From Marinobacter aromaticivorans (lineage in GTDB: Bacteria; Pseudomonadota; Gammaproteobacteria; Pseudomonadales; Oleiphilaceae): a stretch of DNA of 64,000 nucleotides. A model generated the notes under the pieces. The model had not been told where the DNA came from and searched no databases. It was given only the letters and a program-made list of their open reading frames with translations. Below, piece by piece: positions 1 to 8,559 of this stretch (positions within the stretch are counted from its first letter, which is position 1; each line of letters begins with the position of its first letter). Location: NCBI RefSeq assembly GCF_002806975.1, contig NZ_NIHD01000005.1:216518-280517 (forward strand), written 5' to 3'. Made by a program: the position numbers and the translations under genes.

Positions 1-17
1 GTCTGGCAGGCGGTCTG

Positions 18-704
18 TTACGCCTGCTTGCGGCCGAGAATTGACCAGTAGCAATCCATGTTCAGCAGCTTGAAGTGCTTTTTCTCTGTCACCTCAAGGC
101 CCAGGCGCCGCATGTGTTCCGGGTAGTTGTAGATTTTATGGAAGGCGTTGTTGGCAAACAGCCAGAAGATAAAAACGGCCATGTACCAGTAAAGCTTTTT
201 GAACGTGCGTGACAGGACGTTGCCGGTGGGATAGCAGAAGTCGCCTACAACAACGCTCGCCTCTGCGTTGCCCAGCTGAATCAGATGTTCCAGCACCCGC
301 ACCATCATGGTTTCGTCAAAAACATTCAGGAAGAAGTTGGCCACGACCATGTCGTACTGGCCGAACTCGTCCACTTTCATGATGTCGTTATGAATGCGGC
401 GAATGGTCAGGTGCGGAGCTTCGCTTTCCTGGGCTTCGCCAAATTTGCGTAACATGGTTTCAGAAAGGTCAACAACGGTCACGTCGGCACCCAGTTCTGC
501 CGCACGTATGGCATCCCGGCCATGACCGACACCGGCAAACAGAATACGGTCTCCTGGCTTCACCGTTTCCACATCCAGCATGGCGGTCTTGCAGCGATGG
601 ATGTTTTTGCCGCTGTAAAGATTGCTGAGAAAATCGTATACCGGGCCGATATAACGGTACTTGTCGCGCATGGTAACTGCTGCCTGTTCTTGTTCGAGGG
701 TCAT
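18..704 (-). CDS. Class I SAM-dependent methyltransferase
   Basis: A 228-residue protein with a Rossmann SAM-binding motif (FAGVGHGRD, about residues 56-64), an acidic strand-2 residue in VTVVDLSE, and VVANFFLN at the motif-4 position. These are standard for class I methyltransferases; the substrate cannot be read from the sequence. A hydrophobic stretch near residues 180-195 (YWYMAVFIFWLF) could lie against a membrane, suggesting a lipid or quinone-like substrate (inference). Start: ATG at 704 chosen; a GTG two codons upstream and ATG at 671 are alternatives and none has a clear ribosome site. It lies downstream of the two-component pair on the same strand, separated by 174 bp. Confidence 0.8.
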   Translation of the reverse strand: MTLEQEQAAVTMRDKYRYIGPVYDFLSNLYSGKNIHRCKTAMLDVETVKPGDRILFAGVGHGRDAIRAAELGADVTVVDLSETMLRKFGEAQESEAPHLTIRRIHNDIMKVDEFGQYDMVVANFFLNVFDETMMVRVLEHLIQLGNAEASVVVGDFCYPTGNVLSRTFKKLYWYMAVFIFWLFANNAFHKIYNYPEHMRRLGLEVTEKKHFKLLNMDCYWSILGRKQA

Positions 705-878
705 TGCCACGCTTGTTATGGTTTTAGCCCTGCTGGCTGGCTCGGGGCGTTTCGGTGGTCAATGGCTTATGTGTGTAAGCTTAGTGAACAGGGTGGGGGA
801 ATTATGTGCAGTAATGCGCATTTCCGGATACAAAAGTTAACGCAAGGCAACACTTTGCAAACAGAGTCAAGGTTTGTG

Positions 879-3095
879 CTAGGAATGTCTGACAATTTTT
901 GCGGGGGTGGTCTCGAGGTCAATCGGGCATCGCAGCGTCGCTTTTGTTTTTTTTAGCAATTTAGCGATATCCGTGGCAGGTTGGGCCGGGCCATAGAAAA
1001 AACCCTGAACCTGATGGCAGCCAAGGGTACGCAAGTACTCGAGCTGTTTATCTGTCTCCACACCTTCGGCAATGATCTCCAGTTTCAGGCCGTGGGCCAT
1101 GGCCACGATGGCGTTGACAATGCAGGCATCATCCGCGCTGCTGCGAATGGCTTTCACGAAGGACTGGTCCACCTTCAGCGTGTGGATGGGCAGCCGGTGC
1201 AGGTAGTTGAGTGATGAATAACCGGTGCCAAAATCGTCTATCGCGATACGAATGCCTATGTTTGCCAGCTCCCGGAGCTTTTGGCTGATCTGTTCCAGGT
1301 CATTCATGATCACGTTTTCGGTAATTTCGATTTCCAGGTTGCCGGCCGGGAAACGGTTGGCTTTAACCCGGTCCATCAGGGTTTCCACAAACCGTGGGTG
1401 ATCTACCTCAACAGGCGAGAGATTGACGGCCAGTCGCAGGTCCGGGTGGCCCGAGCGGATCCACTGGCTGACCTCCATGCAGGCCTGATCCAGAACCTGC
1501 TCACTGACCAGCCCGATCAGCCCGGTTTCTTCAGCCAGGCCGAGAAAATCCCTGGGGTAGAGCAAGCCGCGCTCCGGATGTTGCCAGCGCACCAGGGCTT
1601 CGAGCCCCACAATCCGGTTGGTGCTTGCGCAAACCTGGGGCTGATAGAATACCCGCAGTTCTTCTCGCTCCAGTGCCAGGCGCAGATCCCGCTCGAGATT
1701 GAGGCGATAGGTGCTGTCAACACTCATGCTTTCCGAGAAGAAACAGTAGTTGTCCTTGCCCCGCGCTTTTACATGGTACATGGCGATGTCGGCATTCTGG
1801 ATCAACTGGTCCATGCTGTTTCCTGCTTCCGGGTAGATGGCTATGCCGATGCTGACACCCACGAACACTTCGTGCTCGCCCAGCAGGAAGGGCGCCTTGA
1901 GTGTTTTGATGAGTTTTCTGGCAATCTGGCTGGCATCTTCCTTGCCGTGAATCGAGGGCAGGAGCAGGGTGAATTCGTCACCACCGAAACGCGACAGGGT
2001 GTCACCCTTGCGCAGGCAGGTTTCGAGGCGCTGGGTGACGGCCTGCAACAGCTGGTCGCCCATGGCATGGCCCAGGGTGTCGTTAATAACCTTGAAGCGG
2101 TCGAGATCGAGAAACATGACCGCCAGCTTCTGCTTCTGACGGCGGCCATGGGTGATGGCCAGTTCCAGGCGATCCTTGAACAGGGCACGGTTTGGAAGGC
2201 GCGTCAGCAGATCATGATAAGCCTGAAAGTTAATGAATGCTTCCGCTTCCTTGCGTTCGGTAACGTCCCGGGCAATTCCGTAATAGCAGGCGCTGTGACC
2301 ACTGCCACCGCCCCGTGTGCTGCTGTTGTGTGTCCATGACTGGGGGGCAATGGGAAACGCCGTTATTTCAAAATGTCGCGTGGCTCTCCGGCTGCCGCGT
2401 GTTTTCAGACGAATCTCCATGGTTCGCGGGTTGTCTGCGCTGATGTCCGGCGCATTGAGCGCGTATATTCCTTTGGCAACATCGCGATCGTCCAGAATGT
2501 GTCGAAAATGCTTGCCACAGAGTTCATCCGGCGTGTAACCCAGCAAACTCTCGATCTTGCTGTTAATAAAGCAGAAGTGGCCATCGGCATCGAGCATGAA
2601 AACAATATCGGGGGAGCTGTTTACAATGTAACGGTGCAGGGCTTCGGAGGTCTCGAGGCGCGCCTGTATGTTTTCGTGGGCTTTGATCAGTGATTGTTTG
2701 TCGACCACGCCTTTTACCGTGGCAATCAATTCTTCCGGATCAAAGGGTTTCCGGATGTAGTCCAGAGCGCCGCGACGGAGTGCCCGGCTGACAGCAGTAA
2801 AAGAACTCTCGCCACTGATGACGACCACTCCGCATTCCGGCTGCTGGCTCTCAAGGTGCGCCATCACAGCAAAACCATCGACATCCGGCATGCGCAAATC
2901 CAGTAACGCAAGGTCGAAGTGCACAGTGTCGGCAAGTTTGCAGGCATGCCTGCCGCTATGGGCTTCCGTTACATCATAACCATAGCTGCGCAACAGCGAA
3001 GCCAATGCCCCGGCCAGACGTGGCTCGTCGTCAACAACCAGAATGCGTGCAGCTATTCTGTACAAGTGCTGCCTGTTGGTATCTTCAGATGCCAT
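879..3095 (-). CDS. Response regulator with PAS, GGDEF and EAL domains
   Basis: 738 residues: receiver domain (about 15-130, phospho-acceptor D66 in ALLDLRMPD), PAS (about 150-275), GGDEF (about 290-455) and EAL (about 475-720, EALVRW). The cyclase site GGDEF is intact and has an RKGD inhibitory I-site five residues upstream, so the cyclase could be active and feedback-inhibited; the EAL core also looks intact. Such hybrids make and/or degrade c-di-GMP in response to phosphorylation. It starts 21 bp downstream of the HDOD histidine kinase on the same strand, so the two very likely form a cognate pair. Net activity (cyclase or phosphodiesterase) cannot be decided from sequence. Confidence 0.93.
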   Translation of the reverse strand: MASEDTNRQHLYRIAARILVVDDEPRLAGALASLLRSYGYDVTEAHSGRHACKLADTVHFDLALLDLRMPDVDGFAVMAHLESQQPECGVVVISGESSFTAVSRALRRGALDYIRKPFDPEELIATVKGVVDKQSLIKAHENIQARLETSEALHRYIVNSSPDIVFMLDADGHFCFINSKIESLLGYTPDELCGKHFRHILDDRDVAKGIYALNAPDISADNPRTMEIRLKTRGSRRATRHFEITAFPIAPQSWTHNSSTRGGGSGHSACYYGIARDVTERKEAEAFINFQAYHDLLTRLPNRALFKDRLELAITHGRRQKQKLAVMFLDLDRFKVINDTLGHAMGDQLLQAVTQRLETCLRKGDTLSRFGGDEFTLLLPSIHGKEDASQIARKLIKTLKAPFLLGEHEVFVGVSIGIAIYPEAGNSMDQLIQNADIAMYHVKARGKDNYCFFSESMSVDSTYRLNLERDLRLALEREELRVFYQPQVCASTNRIVGLEALVRWQHPERGLLYPRDFLGLAEETGLIGLVSEQVLDQACMEVSQWIRSGHPDLRLAVNLSPVEVDHPRFVETLMDRVKANRFPAGNLEIEITENVIMNDLEQISQKLRELANIGIRIAIDDFGTGYSSLNYLHRLPIHTLKVDQSFVKAIRSSADDACIVNAIVAMAHGLKLEIIAEGVETDKQLEYLRTLGCHQVQGFFYGPAQPATDIAKLLKKTKATLRCPIDLETTPAKIVRHS

Positions 3096-3116
3096 CTGTC
3101 GGGATCCGTTGTTTCG

Positions 3117-5099
3117 TCAGTCAGAAGTCTTTTCATTCTCGTCGAACGCAGGTAGCAAAATCCGGAAAGTTGTGCCTTCCGGCCCCGTGCGACAAGCTAT
3201 GATGCCCTCCATGTCATCAACGAGCTGTTTGACAATGGTTAACCCCAAGCCACTGTGGCTTTCTGCTTTTGTGGTTTTCCCGGGAGAAAACAGTGTTGCC
3301 CGCACCGCTTCCGGTATGCCGGTTCCGGTATCGGTCACTTCTGTTTCAATCCAGTTCCGGCCACCCTGCCAGACCGGGGCTGCGGTTTTTACTGTAACCG
3401 TTCCGCCTTCTTCCGGCATGCTTTCGACCGCGTTCCTGATCAGGTTTATGAGAATCTGACGAACAGCCGGTGGACTCGCGGCAGCATAGGTCTCTGCTCT
3501 ACACACTAGCACGTTCAAATGCAGGTTGCTCTCACTGAAAAGACTGTCCTCAAGTACCTGGGCCAGGCTTCGTATTTCAGTGTTAAGGTCAGCGACCTTC
3601 TCGCTGTCGCGAAAATCATTATTGTAGCTGATCTGCAGCAAAAGGTTGCCGACACGATCCAGCTCCTCTTGCACAACATCAAGCTGGTCCCGAAAAGCCG
3701 CGTCATCAAGCCGGTTTCTGAGCTGATGGATGTATTGGCGGATGATGGTCAGGGGGTTGCTGATTTCATGGACTTGCCGGCGCAGTTTTTCGAAAGCTGC
3801 CAGCTGACTCCGGGTCTGGGTCGCGTCGGTTTCTTCGGCTTCCTGGTTGCTGCTTTTCTCCTGCAGGGCCGTTGCAAGCTGCTGGATAAACAGGTGTGTG
3901 AGTTCCACCGTCGCCTTCGGCATATTGCCGTCGTTGCCCAGTACGAAGACGCCGGGGCAGGCGTCTTCTGTGACCACAGGGAAAGCGGTCAGGGAACGTG
4001 TTCTCAGCAGCGACAAAAGCTGGCGATCAAGGACGGTTGGGTTTCGCCCATCGAAGCTGACATATGTTCGGGAGGCAAAAGCCCGGGTCAGTACGCTGCC
4101 GCCGGGCTGTGTGGTAACGGTCAGGTCCGGGTGCTGGCCGGTGGTGCCGGAAAGCAGAACCAGAGTGTCGTCGTCGAACCCGAAGCACAATGCCGGCAGC
4201 CCGGTAATCAGGGTCAGGCTGTTGACGGTTTCCGCCAGGACAGGGCCGCTGGGGCCGGCAAAGTTCATGGCCTGCCGGGCCATTGCCTGCTGCAGTACGG
4301 TCTGGCGCAGCTGCTGTGATGCCGGCTCGGCGTCATAACTGTTGATCAGCGGGATGCCCAGAGACTCTGCCATCGTGGAGACGTCCTGGTTGATTCGCCG
4401 GTTGATCTCGTGGGTCAGTTCCTCACTGAGCCCGAACATGGTACCTGCGGCGGCAATTCCGGCTGAATCGGACAGCGCCAGCCGGGTGGCAAGGCTGATG
4501 ACCTTGACCAGATGCCCGGCGTCCTGAAGTTCCGATGGCAGTGCCTGCTGATAACGCATGGCGTCAGCTGCCATCGGACCGAGCCCCCAGGAAGTAACCA
4601 GTTCTGCCGCGATATCAGACTGCCGGTCCATATACTCCTGCCGGACTTTCGCATCGGGCGTTTTGATGGCTATGAGTTCCCCGATATTATGGAGCAGGCC
4701 CAGCATGAAGGCTTCGTCTGCCTCCGGATAGCGGGTCAGGGTTGCCAGCGCCCGGGCTGTGAGGGCCGTGGTCAGGGCGTGGCGCCAGAAATCCCGTAAT
4801 TGTTGCCAGGCGCCGCCACCCATTTCGAAAAGTATCTGGCGCAGTGCGGCGGTAAGTATCAGGGTTTTGAAGCGGCGGGTGCCAAGGCGCAGCAATGCCT
4901 GATCTATCGAGCGTATTCCGGAGGAGGGACCGTACAGGGCCGAGTTGGCCAGGGCCAGGATTCGCACCACAAGAGCAGTGTCAGATGCTACGATTTCGCT
5001 GATCGCGCGGTAATTTTTTTCGCTTTGCTGGCAGGCTTCAAGTGCACGCAGGGTAACCTCCGGAAGGCTTGGGAGCTGAAGATCGGGTACTGTGTTCAT
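3117..5099 (-). CDS. HDOD-domain sensor histidine kinase
   Basis: 660 residues. The N-terminal ~200 residues are an HDOD domain (HALTTALTARALA, LLHNIGEL), a weakly sensory segment spans about 270-400, then a HisKA helix with phospho-acceptor in HEISNPLTII, and a HATPase domain with N box LINLIRNAVESM, G1 DTGTGIPE and G2 SGLGLTIVKQL. HDOD domains are known in signalling proteins linked to c-di-GMP and motility. No transmembrane segment is evident, so it is probably cytosolic. It precedes the REC-PAS-GGDEF-EAL gene by 21 bp and is divergent from the MinD-like ATPase gene. The input signal is unknown. Confidence 0.9.
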   Translation of the reverse strand: MNTVPDLQLPSLPEVTLRALEACQQSEKNYRAISEIVASDTALVVRILALANSALYGPSSGIRSIDQALLRLGTRRFKTLILTAALRQILFEMGGGAWQQLRDFWRHALTTALTARALATLTRYPEADEAFMLGLLHNIGELIAIKTPDAKVRQEYMDRQSDIAAELVTSWGLGPMAADAMRYQQALPSELQDAGHLVKVISLATRLALSDSAGIAAAGTMFGLSEELTHEINRRINQDVSTMAESLGIPLINSYDAEPASQQLRQTVLQQAMARQAMNFAGPSGPVLAETVNSLTLITGLPALCFGFDDDTLVLLSGTTGQHPDLTVTTQPGGSVLTRAFASRTYVSFDGRNPTVLDRQLLSLLRTRSLTAFPVVTEDACPGVFVLGNDGNMPKATVELTHLFIQQLATALQEKSSNQEAEETDATQTRSQLAAFEKLRRQVHEISNPLTIIRQYIHQLRNRLDDAAFRDQLDVVQEELDRVGNLLLQISYNNDFRDSEKVADLNTEIRSLAQVLEDSLFSESNLHLNVLVCRAETYAAASPPAVRQILINLIRNAVESMPEEGGTVTVKTAAPVWQGGRNWIETEVTDTGTGIPEAVRATLFSPGKTTKAESHSGLGLTIVKQLVDDMEGIIACRTGPEGTTFRILLPAFDENEKTSD

Positions 5100-5304
5100 A
5101 GCTTGGCCTGCCGCCTGCGAGAATCAGTTTGTGAAACTGAGTTCATTTTCTACTATCCAGTGCTGGAGCTTAACAAAAATATCTGAACATTAAATAGCAG
5201 TTGGTGGTTTTTTGGTCAGCATATTCACGGGAACGTGATATGTGTACAATTTCTACAGGCTAGGATTCATTTATCATTTTTGCAAGGATGTAAGATCGCC
5301 CGCT

Positions 5305-6636
5305 ATGAGTGTTCAGGAATCGCGCAAACACATGATGAACAGGCCCAGAACCATAGCGGTAACCGGCGGCAAGGGCGGTGTGGGTAAAACCTCTGTTGCC
5401 CTGAACCTGGCGTTGATGCTGGCTCGCAACAAGAAGCGTGTGTTGCTGCTCGACGGTGACACGGATCTTGCCAACGTCAGCATCATGCTCGGGCTGTATC
5501 CCGAGCGCACACTGGCCAATGTTGTTGCCGGTGACTGCTCCCTCGAAGATATTCTGCTGCGGGCAGATTACGGCCTGCATATTGTTCCGGGCGCCTCGGG
5601 TGTCCAGGAATGCATGGAGATGAGCCCCGAGGACAGCTTTCGCATCCTGCGGGCGCTCTCCTTACTGGAAAAACGCTACGATTACGTCATAACAGACACC
5701 GCTGCGGGGCTTCAGCCTGCCGGCTTGCATATGATTGCAGCAGCGGAACTTGCGTGTGTTGTTGTGACGCCAGACCCGGCCTCACTGACGGATGCGTTTT
5801 CTCTTATCAAGGTGTTGAAGCGTCGCGGATACCGGAGAACGCCCAGTGTTATCATCAACATGGCCCAGGGCGCCAGCCAGGCGCGTTCCGTATTTCAGCG
5901 TCTCGACTCGGCGGCGCGGCGCCATTTGCAGTGCCCCCTTCACTACATGGGCGGGATATGGCGTGATGAAACCTTGCGCCAGTCTGTGCTGAATCAGAAA
6001 CCGGTCGCGCTTCTGCCGCTTTCTGATCCATCCTGCCGACAGTTCAGTACCCTGGCCGACATGGTTGATGTGCGCCTGGCACAGCTGCCGGCGCGCAAGG
6101 CGGGCATAGCAGCCTACTGGTACTCGGTCTCCAGACGTCAGCCAGAAGCGGCGCCTATACCCGCGCCAGAAGTGGCAGCCCCTGCAATGACTCCCAAAGA
6201 ACGCTGCCTGAAGGCTGTTGCTGAACTGGAAGACGTACTGGGGCAGACACAGGAAAATCCGGTACTGCGCTACGACGTGTTTATGCGTTTGTTTGCGCTG
6301 CTGGGGCGCACGCCGGATAGCGATGCCATCGAAATCATTCAGACAGGGCTTGGCTCAATTGCCTGGGAAGGACTGAATGCGGGGCAGCGCGAGCATCTGG
6401 CAGAACATCTGCGGCATCTGGCTGACGGCATCTTGGCAGCCGACGACTCCGCCGATGAGGCCAGCGAAGAAAATCACAGCAGCCCCCCCCGGTCAGTGCT
6501 CCCTGAACCCTCCTATGATCGCATCAGTTTCGGGGACCAGGACAAGCTGGTAAGAGCGCTGAGGGAGCAACCGTCCGATATTTCTCTGGATCAGTTGCTT
6601 CGGGCGCTGGTGAACAAGGAAAATAACAACGGTTGA
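5305..6636 (+). CDS. MinD/ParA-family ATPase (FleN-like) with C-terminal extension
   Basis: 443 residues from ATG 5305. A deviant Walker A GGKGGVGKTS (residues 21-30), the switch strand LLLDGDTDLAN and YDYVITDTAAG identify a MinD/FleN-type P-loop ATPase. Family members dimerise on ATP and set polar flagellum number or protein placement. FleN/MinD are usually about 270-300 residues; here about 150 extra residues follow a proline/alanine-rich linker near 290. That tail is charged, probably helical, and I cannot assign it. In-frame starts exist at 5242 and 5332/5335; 5305 has AAGGA 16 bp upstream, a loose fit. No flagellar genes are in the window, so the FleN label is tentative. Confidence 0.85.
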   Translation: MSVQESRKHMMNRPRTIAVTGGKGGVGKTSVALNLALMLARNKKRVLLLDGDTDLANVSIMLGLYPERTLANVVAGDCSLEDILLRADYGLHIVPGASGVQECMEMSPEDSFRILRALSLLEKRYDYVITDTAAGLQPAGLHMIAAAELACVVVTPDPASLTDAFSLIKVLKRRGYRRTPSVIINMAQGASQARSVFQRLDSAARRHLQCPLHYMGGIWRDETLRQSVLNQKPVALLPLSDPSCRQFSTLADMVDVRLAQLPARKAGIAAYWYSVSRRQPEAAPIPAPEVAAPAMTPKERCLKAVAELEDVLGQTQENPVLRYDVFMRLFALLGRTPDSDAIEIIQTGLGSIAWEGLNAGQREHLAEHLRHLADGILAADDSADEASEENHSSPPRSVLPEPSYDRISFGDQDKLVRALREQPSDISLDQLLRALVNKENNNG

Positions 6637-6666
6637 ACTCGCCTTTTTGTGTAGCTCTGGTGATAA

Positions 6667-6708
6667 CCTTGCACTTTGTCACCGCCCTGATTCACAGGGT
6701 GTGCAAGG
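6667..6708. promoter_or_regulatory. Inverted repeat upstream of the fatty acyl-CoA reductase
   Basis: CCTTGCAC at 6667-6674 is matched by GTGCAAGG at 6701-6708, an 8-bp perfect inverted repeat with a 26-bp spacer, lying 39 bp before the reductase start codon. No U-tract follows, so a terminator is unlikely. An operator or mRNA hairpin are both possible. Confidence 0.3.
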
Positions 6709-6747
6709 ATTGGTTACCACAGGCATTCGCGAAAAGGAGTTTTCAAA

Positions 6748-8286
6748 TTGGCAAAGCAGGCATTGGGGGCTGTTGTGTCTTCTTCCAGGGTACTTGAGCA
6801 ACTGCGTGGCAAGCAGATTCTGATTACCGGTACCACAGGGTTTCTTGGCAAGGTGGTTCTGGAAAAGCTGATTCGTGCGGTGCCGGATATCGGCGGCATA
6901 CACCTCCTGGTGCGAGGCAATGCACAACACCGTGATGCCCGCAGCCGTTTTCTTGCTGAAATCGCCACCTCTTCCGTGTTTGACCGTTTGCGGGGGGAGA
7001 ATCCTGCGGCCTTTGACAACTTTCTGTCGTCCCGCCTGCACTGTATTACCGGCGAGGTGACACAGGCGGGCTTTGGTCTGGAACCGGAAGCTTTCCGGAA
7101 GCTGGCGGGCACTATTGACGTTGTGGTTAATTCCGCGGCCAGCGTTAATTTCCGTGAACAGCTGGATACCGCGTTGTCCATTAATACTCTGTGCCTGGAA
7201 AACATTGCAGAACTGGCCCGTCAGAATCCTTCTCTGGCGGTTGTCCAGGTTTCAACCTGCTACGTTAACGGGATGAATGCAGGTCAGGTGACGGAATCGG
7301 TGATAAAACCTGCGGGTGAAGATATTCCCCGGAACCCGGAGGGCTATTACGACATCGAGGAGCTGCTTCGGGTTCTCAATGACAGCATCGCTGACGTACG
7401 CTCCCGCTACACTGGTAAAATGCTGGAGCGCAAACTGGTGGATCTGGGAATTCGCGAAGCAAATCGCTATGGCTGGAGCGACACCTATACCTTCACCAAA
7501 TGGCTGGGTGAACAATTATTGATGAAAGCCCTGCAGGGTCGTGCCCTCACCATTGTGCGCCCGTCCATAGTCGAAAGCGCCCTGGAAGAACCGGCACCCG
7601 GCTGGATCGAAGGCGTGAAAGTGGCGGATGCGATCATTCTTGCCTATGCCAGGGAAAAGGTCACCCTGTTCCCTGGCAAACGCTCCGGCATTATAGATGT
7701 TGTGCCCGTTGATCTGGTGGCGAATGCCATAATTCTCGCGGTTGCGGAGGCGCTGGGTGAATTTCCACGCGTACGGATTTACCAGTGTTGCAGTGGCAGT
7801 TCAAATCCGGTGTCACTGGGTGAATTCATTGATCATCTTATGGCGGAAGCGAAAGCCAATTATGGTGCCTACGAGAACCTGTTTTACCGCCAGCCGGTCA
7901 AACCTTTTATTGCAGTAAACCGTACCCTGTTCGATGCCCTGGTGGGAGGTGCCCGCATCCCTTTGAGCGTGATCAACAGCGTGACACGTCTGCTCCGGCA
8001 GGATAGTGACCTCAGGGTGTTGAAAAATCTGGATACCACACGCTCACTGGCAACAATATTCGGTTTCTACACGGCTCCGGATTATATCTTCCACAACGAT
8101 GATCTTCTGGCCCTGGCCAAACGCATGGGGGAGGCAGACAAGGCGCTGTTCCCGGTTGATGCCCGCCGGATCGACTGGGAGCTGTACCTGCGCAGGATCC
8201 ATCTGGCAGGGCTTAACCGTTACGCCCTGAAAGCCAGGAAACCGCGGCGCCGGAAATCGACCGGGGTTGTCACCAAAGCGGTCTGA
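6748..8286 (+). CDS. Alcohol-forming fatty acyl-CoA reductase
   Basis: 512 residues. The N-terminal Rossmann domain has TGTTGFLG (27-34) for NADPH and an extended-SDR catalytic Y247-x3-K251 (YTFTK); the C-terminal part is the FAR_C domain. From memory it matches the Marinobacter VT8 fatty acyl-CoA reductase (513 residues) along its whole length, for example IREANRYGWSDTYTFTKWLG and KNLDTTRSLATIFGFYTAPD. That enzyme reduces fatty acyl-CoA or fatty aldehyde to fatty alcohol, the alcohol donor for wax ester synthesis. Start is TTG with AAGGAGT seven bases upstream; no better ATG exists. It follows the MinD-like gene by 111 bp but is functionally unrelated. No wax ester synthase is in the window. 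Confidence 0.95.
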   Translation: MAKQALGAVVSSSRVLEQLRGKQILITGTTGFLGKVVLEKLIRAVPDIGGIHLLVRGNAQHRDARSRFLAEIATSSVFDRLRGENPAAFDNFLSSRLHCITGEVTQAGFGLEPEAFRKLAGTIDVVVNSAASVNFREQLDTALSINTLCLENIAELARQNPSLAVVQVSTCYVNGMNAGQVTESVIKPAGEDIPRNPEGYYDIEELLRVLNDSIADVRSRYTGKMLERKLVDLGIREANRYGWSDTYTFTKWLGEQLLMKALQGRALTIVRPSIVESALEEPAPGWIEGVKVADAIILAYAREKVTLFPGKRSGIIDVVPVDLVANAIILAVAEALGEFPRVRIYQCCSGSSNPVSLGEFIDHLMAEAKANYGAYENLFYRQPVKPFIAVNRTLFDALVGGARIPLSVINSVTRLLRQDSDLRVLKNLDTTRSLATIFGFYTAPDYIFHNDDLLALAKRMGEADKALFPVDARRIDWELYLRRIHLAGLNRYALKARKPRRRKSTGVVTKAV

Positions 8287-8559
8287 TCGGATCAGTCCGG
8301 TGGCAGTACGCTTTGCCTGCTGGCCGGAGCGAGCTATGCTTTTGGTTAAACCTGTGCTCTTGGCACATCGCCATTGATTTCCTGAAGGTTATTGGTTTTT
8401 ATGCGCTAAAAGTTCAGGGGCGTTAGGACGTTAGTCTAATTCATTGTGTAGTGGCACACATGTTGAACTACGGGTATGTGTCCGAAGGGCTCGTATGCCC
8501 TATTGCTCTGAATTAACGAAATCGACAATGACAACAAACTCTGATCAAGGGGGAGCACA

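Noticed and set aside
1281..2339. Long open frame antisense to the GGDEF-EAL gene
   Set aside because: Lies wholly opposite conserved PAS/GGDEF/EAL coding sequence and shows no family motifs.
8450..8467. Sigma-54-like TGGCAC-N5-TTGA before acs
   Set aside because: The -12 element lacks the required GC (reads TTGA), so I do not call a sigma-54 promoter.
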